Assembly (NCBI GenBank): GCA_027627225.1
Contig: CM051029.1
Location: forward strand, 11,393,715-11,457,714
DNA: 64,000 bases
Source of the DNA: Congeria kusceri
Lineage: Eukaryota > Mollusca > Bivalvia > Myida > Dreissenidae
Reading direction: 5' to 3'
Shown here: positions 12,901-24,900 of the stretch, piece after piece
Position numbering within the stretch: position 1 is the first letter of the stretch
Layout: each line of letters opens with the position of its first letter
The notes under the pieces: generated by a model
Told to the model about the DNA's origin: nothing
The model's database searches: none
What the model saw: only the letters and a program-made list of their open reading frames with translations
Position numbers and translations under genes: made by a program

Positions 12901-15900
12901 ATCAAGAGAACAATAACACACATGAAGGTAAAGTGCTCTTTCTTATACTCTTTGTATAACAGATACAGTCAAGCAAATACATGTCTGGGATATTCAAGTT
13001 TTAGATATGGTATAGCTGTGGGTTCCAGAAATGTACTTTTTTAATTTTAAGATGCATTATGATAATATGAACTGTAAAGGAAGATAAACCCTAATTTAAG
13101 TTTGTAAATCTTTGTTTATTAAAGCCCCAGTCCACAAATCCTTAAAAAAAATTAAACTTTGCAGAAATCGTTTCTAATGGACATCTTACCAACCAAAATA
13201 CAAAAAAAACACATTGAAATCGGTCAAAGAATAACGATTTGATTATTATTACTCGTATAGTTTCTATACACGCGATAGCGTGTGATGCCTCTGGAGTAAA
13301 TCGAGAAAGTACACTACGTTCGTACCAAGCGTACAGTAAAGTATATATTCCATTCGCACCAGGCGCTTTCGAGCATACACATAATTACATGTATTTCTTA
13401 CAAATGAAATAGTTTTCAGTCAAATAAATGTCATTTTCTTTTATTAGAACTGATGCTATTTTAGCATGCATTGAATTATTTTTTTGGTGGACAGGGGCTT
13501 TAAAGAAACCTTAGAACCCACTTAAAATATTGAGGCATTCTCTTTTGTGCCAATTTATTTTGAATGGATGCCATAGTTTTTTGACAAGGTCGTATTGTGG
13601 GTGTATATCCATTAGTCATGTGAGACAATTGTAATTAGAAAAATAGTACAACCAGGGCCTTAATCCAGGCCGTTTTAGCACCCTGGCCCCTGGGCGCTTG
13701 AATTCTTACTTGAACATACCCTGGGGCGCCTAAAAATAGTGTTGCGCTTATATACATCGCCGGGACGCACGCGTATTTTATCAATTAATCAGCTATGATG
13801 ACTGCAGCAGACTAACAATTACTGCTGTGAAAGCTAATCTCTTGGGTCACAATGGCCTTTTTAACTCTAGAAACCGGTACACCCACTCAAGCCGGTGTAC
13901 TAATGATCAAAGGGAGAGTCACTTCGTCGAAAAATTATGACAAATATACAGTTATTCCTAAGCCGCAATCAATCACCGTGTAGCACATTAACATCGATTT
14001 TAGCCAATTGAAACACGCAGTTTGCCTTCGCTATGAAATGACAGTATGAATGACCAATCGGCACAACAGGCATGCTTCCACGCACAAGTAACTTACACGC
14101 GCGTCAATGCGTATTATCGACCATAAAAATAAACGTGATTTACTCGCCCCTTTCGTAATTAAATTTTACACTATCCAAACTTATTTATTTCATTAATTTA
14201 ATACATACCCCGTAATTGACCATGTATTATGCGCACCCATGTATAACGCGCAACCGATTTTTGAAGCAAATTTGGAGGAAAAAAAAACTTAAAACAATTT
14301 GCAGCTACCGTTTATGACTGTCAGTTTATGTGATTTTACCAAAATTTGTCCAAGTTGTTTGTTTTTGTTGTTCAGGAATATTGTACTAATTTACTAATAA
14401 AAACGTATGCAATGTAAATTTCAAATTTATAGGCATACCTAATTATGTTTTGTGCCTAACTTATTTATCCAAATTTAATGTTAATATTCACAAAGTTTTA
14501 TGCTGTAACATAATGTCCATTTTAATTCCAGTACATGTATGTATTTCATCATGCCTATTTAAATCTCCAATTTATCAAACAACTGTCTGATATTTTTCAC
14601 AGCCTTGAAATTTCACCTACAACGCTAATTAGTCCCCTACCGGTTTCACCGGAGGGGACTATAGGTTTGCACTCCGTCCGTCCCATCTGTCATTCCATCT
14701 GTCCTTCCGTCAGTCCGTCCGTCAGTCCGTCCGTCCGCAAAACTGGATCCTGCGATTTCTCAAAAAGTACTGAAGATACTTGGATGAAACTTGGTATACT
14801 TATAAAGGATTATGCACGACCTTTTGTTTTTCACCAGAGGTCAAAGATCAGGTCACTATTACTAAAAATAGAACAAAACTTAATATTGTAATAACTCAAA
14901 AAGTACATAAGATATGATCATGAAACTTGGTATACACATTGGGCTATTGGTTTGCCATTTGTCTGTCTCAGTCCCTTCATCTGTCCGTCTGTCTGTCCAT
15001 CCGCAAAAACTGAAATAACTCGAAAAGTACATAAGATATGATAACGAAACCTTGTATAAATATTAAAAGTGATGACAGGATTATGCATAACCCTTAATTT
15101 CTCCAGAGGTCAAATGTCAGGTGATTGTTACTAAAAATAGAATTACACTAAATACTGCAATAACTCGAAAAGTACGTAAGATATAATCATGAAACTTGGT
15201 ATACACATGAAGAGCAATGTGAGGTTTATGCACAACATTTTTTTACCAGAGGTCAAACGTCTGGTGAATTTAAAAAAAAAAAATCTTAATACTGCTGTGA
15301 CAAATGGACATTGGATTCGATTATCAAAACATTACACGTGTACAGATAAAGGGCAATATGAAGGTAATGCACAATCTTTATTTGATTGGGGTTTTCACCG
15401 GTAGGGGACTCCTGTATTGCTTGCAATACTATCAAAGCCTTGTTCATAAATGCTCTAACACAGTGCTTGCATTGTTCAGATCAAATAGTATTGATTGACA
15501 CCTTTTTCAACAGCCACGTGATGATCGTGTTACACGCTTCAGCTACAACTCCCTTTGTTCTCACCGACACCGTTGCTATGGGCTGCTAACGGCTTGCAGA
15601 TTTTAACGATTTTATTGTTTGTTTAAATTGGAAATATGGTTGCAAGGTAGTTAGAAATTGCTCTGTTTAGAAAAATAATTGAGTTTAATATGAAATAAAT
15701 AAAACGATAATATAACTAAAATTTTCAAAAAAAAACATGGCTGAAAATGACTGATAGTCAAATTTTAGGGCAAAAAGCTGCTCGTAATACATGGTCGATT
15801 ACGGTTACTAAAATAATATATTCCTGTTGTAGTTTTTTTAATGTGACTAAATAATAACAGCAAAAAATCAGTCTCAATTAATGCAATTGTAATCTGAATC

Positions 15901-18900
15901 GCCGCCTATCCAGTTTTACTGTTCTAGAGTCTTAAAAATAACTAACTTCTCTAACTTCCCCATGCTTTGATGAATTTCCAAATAACTTGGTACAAATGTT
16001 AACCTGTTAGAGACGGTGTGCAGCACGCAACAACTGTATGGCTTCCTTAAAGGTCAAAGTCATACTTTGAGGTCCAAGGTCAAAATAGAGCACTTTATTA
16101 TCAAAATACTGCTTGTTAATGCCTGGAATGATATTAATATAAGTTCAGATATTTGTTAACCATGACTGACCAGATGATGTGTTGTGTACATGGCTTATGC
16201 CTGTCCTTCAAAGGTCAAGGTCACAAGTTAAGGTCAGAGGTCAAATACAGGTTTAATACTTGTATTTTTGCAGCTTTATAGCTTTGTAATGCCTAAAAGG
16301 ATTTTAATAAAACTTCACATGATAATTCCCCATGACCAGGTGTTGGGTACATTACCCATGCATGTTCATCAAAGGTCAAGGTCACAATTTAAGGGCAAAG
16401 GTCAAATGGTTGTACTTGGTGTTCGCTCTATAACTTCCGAATGCCAAGAAGGATTTTAATATTTCTTCAGATAATTGTTCCCAGATGGTGTGCTGCATAC
16501 ATGGCCTATGCAAGTTCTTCAAAGGTCAGGGTCACAATTTAAGGTCAAAGGTCAAATAATATAAATTTTGTTTCCGCTCTATAGCTTCTAATTGCCTTGA
16601 AGGATTGTAATATAACTTCACATGACGATGTGTTGCGTAATTGACCTATGCATGTTTGTCAAAGGTTAAGGTCTCGATTCCAGGTTAAACACTGGTATTA
16701 TTTTCCACTCATTAACTGCATAATGCATTGAAGGGGAATTTAACAAAATTTAAGATTGTTATTTTCCATGACCAGAGGATGTGTCACACACATGACCTAT
16801 GCTGACCCTTTAAGGTCAAAGGTCAAGTACACTGTCAAAGGTCAGGTACTCTGTGTCAAAACGGAATGTGGGGGTATTAATCACCTTTAGTGATAGCTCT
16901 AATTAGAAAATATGGTAGTAATCTTGTTGTTGTTTTATTACTTTTAGGTGGTCATTTTTGGGGCTCTGTGATTGTAATGAGCAGAGATCACGAAGAAGTT
17001 GGAGCTTTTAACATGCACTCAACTGTACTAGCCATTGGAAGGTACTGTCTTGAATTATGTTCAAAGCAAGACAATTACATGGGTTACTGCAAATTTTTGT
17101 CTTAAACCATGGTGGGCAGTCGAAACTGGTACCTAGAAGCTAATTTTGGTACCTGGTGGCACATGCTCCTTGAAGCTAAAAATGAGACAATTATCGAAAG
17201 TTTGATGAGGGCTTGTCCTTTTATCTAAAATAGCATTATTTAAACAGATAACATTTTTTCTACTATTCCATGGAACAATAGATACAATATATCATCTGTA
17301 AAGCTAGTAGTTTTGCTGCAAAATGGCTTGGTTTCCGCTCAATAACTTGTGTTAGGATGGACGTATTGTGGTGAAATTTTATGTGTAAGTAGCTTACATG
17401 CAGACCTAGCTTGAGATTGCTTTTGGGGTCAGTCGGTTCAAGGTCAACGTCACTGTTACTAAAAATAGAAAAACTGTTTCCGCTAAATAACTTGAGTTTG
17501 GATGGAGGTATTGCGCTGAAATTTTGTGCATAGGTAGCTTACATGCAGACTTAGCTTGGGATTGCATTTGGGGCCAGTTGGATCAAGGTCAAGGTCACTC
17601 TTACTAAAAATATATAAACGGTTTCCGCTCAATAACTTGAGTTAGGATGGAGGTATTGTGCTGAAATTTTGTGTGTAGGTAGCTTACATGCAGCCCTAGC
17701 TTGGGATTGCATTTGGGGCCAGTCGGGTCAAGGTCACTGTTACTTAAAATAGAAAAACTGTTTCCGCTCAATAACTTGAGTTTGGATGGAGGTATTGTGC
17801 TGAAACTTTGTGTGTAGGTAGCTTACATGCAGACCTAGCTTGTGATTGCATTTGAAGCCAGTCGGGTCAAGGTCACTGTTACTAAAAGTAGAAAAATGGT
17901 TTCTGCTCAATAACTTGAGTTAGGATGGAGGTATTGTGCTGAAATTTTGTGTGTAGATAGCTTACATGGAGACCTATCTTGGGATTGCATTTGCGGCCAG
18001 TCGGTTCAAGGACAAGGTCACTGTTACTAAAAATAGAAAAACGGTTTCCGCTCAATAACTTTAGTTTGGATGTAGGTATTGCGCTGAAATTGTGTGTGTA
18101 GGTAGCTTACATGCAGACCTAGCTTGGGATTGCATTTGAGGCCAGTCGCGTCAAGGTCACTTTTACTTAAAATAGAAAAACTGTTTCTTCTCAATAAGTT
18201 GAGTTACGATGGAGGTATTGGGGTGAAATTTTGTGCGTAGGTAGCTTACATGCAGACCTAGCTTGGGATTGCATTTGGGGCCAGTCGGGTCAAGGTCAAG
18301 GTCATTGTTAGTAAAAATGGAAAAACTGTTTCCGCTCAATAACTTGGATGGAGGTATTGCGCTGAAATGTTGTGTGTAGGTAGCTTACATGCAGACCTAG
18401 CTTGGGATTGCACAGTTAATTAAAGTAAATTAATTAGTAAAACATTGAAAACCTGGTTTTGTGGCATGGCCACGTTTCTTGTTATTCAGTAAAATACATG
18501 GCCGCCAGGGGGCGTGACAGTTTTCTTTATTTGGCTATATCTCTGAATATGCTATTACATTTGTAACCATGATTAATTTAATATACTGAAATTAGCCTAT
18601 CAGGTCTGTAAGCCTTTCTTGTCTACATGTTACTTGTATCAATTTCCTTTGACCTAGTGGCATTCGGGGGGTATTTGCGCCACAACAGTGGCAGTTCTTG
18701 TTGGACACAGGTGAGCGACCCAGGGCAATAATGGCCTTCTTGTTTATCACCCCTCGTATATACATGTCACTGACAAATGTGATAATTATTTATTTCAGTT
18801 CAAGAACGAATTACATCATAGTCAAGAATGCTGCTCCACAAGAAGTTCTTCTTGAGTTAACATGTTTGGAGATGCATAGGTTACATTAATTGATTGTTTT

Positions 18901-21900
18901 CTTCTTCATTTAAATTTCATGAATGTTTTTGTCGAGCCCGCTTGCGGTAAGCTCTATATAGCTGTCACAATGGTTGAGTGTATGTGCGTGCGTGCGTCCG
19001 TCCGAGCTTGTCCGGACTGTAACTTCATAATTCATCATGCAATTTTAAAATAACCTACCACAAATGTTCACCATGTAGAGACGGCGTGTCTTGTGTAAGA
19101 CCTGTCTCCCTAGCTCAAAGGTCAAGGTCACACTTAGAGGTCAAAGGTCAAATTTGGGCAGAATACAGCTTGTCCATACTGTAACTTCATCATTCATCAT
19201 GCAATTTTAAAATAACTTACCACAAATGTTCACCATGTTAGAGACGTCGTGTCACGTGTAAGAGCCGTGTCCCAAGCTCAAAGGTCAAGGTCACACTTAC
19301 TGGTCAAAGGACATAGATGGTCATGTTGCAGCTTGTTCAGACAGTAACTTCATTATTTATCAGGTAATTTTAAAATAAATTGCCACAAATGATCACAATG
19401 AGGAGACGGCATGTCGCATGAACCCTGTGTCCCTAGCTCAAAGGTCAAGGTCACACTTACAGGTTAAAGGTCAAATATGGGCATAATACAGCTTGTCCAG
19501 ACTGTAACTTCATTATTTATCAGACAATTTTAAAATAACTTGCCACAAATGATCACCATGTGGAGATGGCATGTTGCGTGAACCGTGTGTCTACTGTAGC
19601 GCAAACGTAAAACAGGTCAAAGGTCAAATATGGGCATTAAAAAGCTTGTCAGGAATGTAACTTCATCATTTATACGACATTTTAACAATAATATAAATAA
19701 TCACAATGTCGAGACAGCATGTTTCCAGCTACATCATTCTCCATAGTTTAAAGGTCAAGGTCACACTTACTGGTCAGAGATCAAATATAGGGACATAATA
19801 CAGCTTGTCCGGACTGTTGCTTCATTTTTATGCCCCCACAAAGTCGGTGAAATTAAGCATAGGTGGTTTGCGCGTGACTATGAGAATAATTAGTGAACAC
19901 ATAATTTTTAATGAACTAATGCAGAATGGTTATTTTCAAAAAAATTACGTGCACCCTATTTTCAGAAAATGGTTTGATCCATTTTGGTTTTAATTTCAAC
20001 TAATAGATTGGTCACTAATTTTAAAAGATGACCTTTACCCGATGCAGTACATGATTTACGCATGTTCAATGGGAATACCAGCGTCCTGATTGGACGTCAA
20101 TTACATCATATCTTTAAATAGAAACATATCCCAAAATGCACTTGTGGCTTCACATCACTTCACAATATGACACATATAAGTAGCGTCGCACGGTTTTCTT
20201 GGCCTATTTGTTTTTTATAAGCTGATGTATGGTTTATTTTTAGTAGGCAGATACGTATATATCTGCCCATTATGTTTGATCTATATGTTGTATGATATTT
20301 GCCACACATATCCCTGACCCAGTGTAGTTCCACAATTTCTACCCAACTTTAATAATATACATTTTTTAAGACATAGTGCAGGGCAGATTTATATATAATT
20401 TTATATGTCTGCCCAGTATGTTTGATGTATGAGTTTGGGGGATATATTTGCCATACATTGACCTGACTAGTACAGTGAATAGTTTCTGACACAGTTTTAG
20501 AAGCCACTGATAGGGGCTGGAATCAATGTTGAAAACTTATTATTGACCTTCATTTAAGAAACCCCAGCAGCAGTCTTGGACAATGAAGAAGAGGAGGAGA
20601 AGTCGCCAAACACCATAGAGGGATCTGGAGGAGTCGACTCTGATCAAAATCAAGAGAACAACCCTCATGAAGGTAAAGTGCTCTTTCTTGTACTCTTTGA
20701 ATAACAGATACAGTCTAGCAAATACATGTCTGGGATATTCACGTTTTAGATATGGTATAACTTTGGGTTTCAGGAATGTACTTTTAAAATGTGCTCAATG
20801 ACCCTTTTATACTTTTGAAATATACAATTGCTCCCTGCTTTTCTCATTGCATGTGACACATTTTAGTAGTATACCACGATTTTCTTGGCCTGAATGTTTC
20901 TTATAAGCTGATGTATGATTTAATTTTAGTAGGCATATGTGTATATCTGCACATAGAGTTTGATCTATATGTTGCCGGGCCGGCTAGCTCAGTTGGTAGA
21001 GCGCTGGACTACAAATCCGAGGATCGCGGGTTCGATTCCCAACCCTGCCACATAACTTGTGTGGACATTGGTCATGAAATAATTTCTACGACCATTCTCC
21101 CCCTACCACTGATTCAAGTAAAGCAGTTGTCAGTTTGTACTGGTAAATACTGTTGAATATGGCGAAAAATCCAAAAAAACAAAAAAACATGTTTTCTAAC
21201 ATTTGCCAATCATTATCCCTGACCCATTGTAGATTCACAATTTCTACCCAACTGTAACAATGTACTTGTTAAGACATAGTTGGCAGATATATATAATTTT
21301 ATATGTCTGCAGTATGTTCATTCTATATTTGTATATTTGCCACACATATCCCTGACTCAGTGTAGTTCCACAATTTCTACGCAACTGTAACAATATACCT
21401 TCTTTGTTAAGACATAGTGGGCAGATATATATTATATAAATATCATATGCAGTTGAGGGGTATAATGAATATTGCACCCAGAGGAGAGTGATGTCAACCG
21501 AGGCCTAAGATGCCTATGATATTTATTTTATTATACCGAACAATATGCTGTAATTTAAATAACAAACCAGTCGTACGTGCAGATTTTATAGGAAAATCAA
21601 GCGCTCATCAACATTGACTTGTTATATACATTTTAATAAGCGCCTACCGATTATTTGCACAATAACGTTGCACAGTTGTTCACCTGTATGAGACCGTGTG
21701 TCGCGTGCAAGAACCACATGGCTACCTTCAAGGTCAAGGTCAAAGGTCAAAATACAGCACTTTGTCAATATAGGGCTTGTCTGCTCTATAACTACATGCA
21801 TTGAAGAAATTCAAAATAACTTGGTACAAATGTTAACCTACATGATACGGTGTGTCGAGCGCAAGAACCACATGGCTACCTTCAAGTTCAAGGTCATACC

Positions 21901-24900
21901 TTGAAGTCAAAGGTCAAAATACTGTTGTCAAAATCGGGCTTGTCCACTCTATAACTTGACCATGCATTGAAGAATTTTAAATTAACTTGGCACAAATGTT
22001 CACCTGTATGAGTCGGTGTGTCGAGCACAAGAATCATATGGCTACCTTCAAGGTCAAGGTCATACTTACAGGTCAAAGGTCAGACTACAGCAGTTGTGTT
22101 TTTTTAGAAATAAGGCTTGTCCGCTCTATAACTTTACCATGCATTGAAGGATTTTGAAATAACATGGCACAAAGGTTAAACTATATGAGACTGTTTTTCG
22201 CGCACAAGAACCGCATCGCTTCCTTGAAGGTCATACTTGGAGATCAAAAGTCAAAATGCAGCACTGATTGTCAAGGCTCTAGGTCTGTGTCAAAGCGGTA
22301 TGTGGGGGGTATTAATCACAGTCAGTGATAGCTCTAGTTGATTTTGGGGTTTTGGAAACACTGTTTTTACCTCAATGCTGTCATAATCTTATTGGTAATT
22401 ATTCAGATCAGCAAACATTGTGACTATATGTTAGCCTTTTGGCTTCTTATACTCTGGTGAAAGCCCCATACCAATTTGTGGCATTTTTGTTTGATTTTTT
22501 TTATGTTTCTGTTTCTAGGATGGAATGAACAGATGAATGTCCTACAAAAGAAATATGAAAGATTAAAGGTAATTTTAGCTGAGCTTTTGTGATCGCCTTT
22601 TGTCCGTCAAGCGTAGTCAACATTTACCTCGTTAACACTCTAGAGGTCACATTTCTTGCCCACTCTTCATGAAACTTCTTCAGAACATTTGTCCTAATGA
22701 TATTTCGGCCCAGTTCGAATCTGGGTCGTGTTGGTTCAAAAAGTAGGTCACTAGGTCAAATTGAAGAAAAAGCTTGTTAACACTCTCAGAAGTCACATTT
22801 TTTGCGAAATCTTTATGAAACTTGGTCAGAACATTTATCCCAATGATATCTCGGCTGGGTTCGAATCTGGGTCATGTGGGGTCAAAAAGTAGGTCACTAG
22901 GTCAAATTGAAGAAACATCTTGTTAACGCTCTAGAAGTCACATATTTTGCTAAATCTTCATGAAACTTAGTGAGAACATTTGTCCCAAAAATATCTCGAC
23001 CGAGTTTGAAAATGGTTCCGGTCCGTTGAAAAACATGGCCGACAGGTATGGGACAGTTTTCCTTATACGGCTATAGTGAAACCTTGTGAAGTCACATTTC
23101 ATTTTTTGCCCAATCATCATGAAACTTGCTCAGAACATTTGTTCTAATGATATCTAGGCCGAGTTCAAAAATGGTTCAAGTCCGTTGAAAAACATCGCCG
23201 GCAGGGATTGGGGCAGTTTTCCTTATATGGCTATAGTGAAACCTTGTGAAGTCACATTGTTTGCCCAATCATCATGAAACTTGCTCAGAACACTTGTTCT
23301 AATGATATCTAGGCCAAGTTCAAAAATGGTTCAGGTCCGTTGAAAAAGATGACCGGAAGGGGGGGATTCACTTTTCATGCAATCTTTACCAAACTTGCTC
23401 AGTTTGTGTATGACATTAACATCTTGGACCTTTTCAATAATGGGCCAGATTGGACAAGGAATACTAGAGTCATTGCCCCTTTTTATCGACGGTATTTTTC
23501 CTAAATAAAGATATGTATTAAAAAATTGCATTTTGCTATATTCACGAATATATTTATCTACAAGCAATATTAACTGATGGAATCGTTACGAAAAAAATAT
23601 AAACAGAGCGAAAAATATGTTTAGATACCCGGTCCCAGTAGGATTCGACCCACGCCTCCAGAATCCGCTCACTTCAATGAAAAGTTCCCCATGCTACATC
23701 ACTGTAATCAGTAGTGCGCATGCGTTTAGCGGTACTTCATGTACATTTCATTCATACCGATTTTAATACTACTTCTTATTTTCCCGTGCCAGCAATTAGT
23801 GTCCCGTGGACAATTTTTTATTATTATAAAAATAAATATTTTACTGATCGTTTATAAAAACGAAACCTATTTGTTAAGCAATCATTTAATAAATACTTCT
23901 TAAAAGATAATTTTATTTTTAAATATTGAATACCGTATTAGCCGTTGATATGCCCGTTTAATGAGAAAACACTGCAAAATCGACATTTCAACATATATTT
24001 AGGATCTGACATGAGTTGTCATTTCATTTGGACTTGCTACAAATGTTCACCAAGTAGAGACGGCGTGTCGCGTATATGACCCATGTCCCTAGCTCAAAGG
24101 TCAAGGTCACACTTAGGGGTCAAAGGTCATATTTGGGCATAATACAGCTTGTCCAGACTGTAACTTCATCATTCCTCAGGCAATTTTAAAATAACTTGCC
24201 ACACATGTTCATCTTTTGGAGACGGCGTGTCGCGTGTAAGACCCATGTCACTGGATCAAAGGTCAAGGTCACACTTTGAGGTCAAAGTTCAAATTTGGGC
24301 ATAATACAGGTTTGGACTGTAACTCATCATTCATCAGGCAATTTTAAAATAACTTACCACAAATGTACAGCATGTGGAGATGGCATTTTGCTTGCAAGAC
24401 CTGTGTCCCTAGCTCAAAGGTCAAGGTAAAACTTAGAGGTCAAGTTCAAATATGGGCATGATGCAGCTTGTCCGGACAATAACTTCTTCATTCATCAGGC
24501 AATTTTACAATAACTTATATAACTAATAACCAAAAAATGTTCACAACGTGGTGCCAGCGTGTCGCGCGCAAGACCTGTATCGCTAGCTCAATGGTCAATG
24601 CTCAAATATGAGCATCATACATCTTGTGCAGACTGTAAATTAATCATTAATCAGGCAATTTTAAAATAACTTGCCACAAATGTTCATCATTTGGTAACGA
24701 CGTGTTGCGTGCAAGGTCTGTGTCCCTAGCTCAAAGGTCAAGGTCATACTTAAAGGTCAATGCTGAAAATATGGGCATGATACAGCTTGTGCAGACTAAC
24801 TTCATCATTCAAACGGCAATTTTAAAATAACATGACTCATCCTGTTGAGAGGGCATGTTGCGCGTAATGCCTGTGTCCCAAGCTCAAAGGTCAAGGTCAC

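Larger units (their letters stand above)
20255..21450 (+). repeat. Segmental duplication block C (acidic exon copy 3 and SINE)
   Basis: Collinear with block A over more than 1 kb, including exon, SINE and GGGCAGATATATA palindromes. The exon-to-SINE distance is about the same in both (406 versus 424 bases), so the SINE was present before duplication. Confidence 0.75.
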
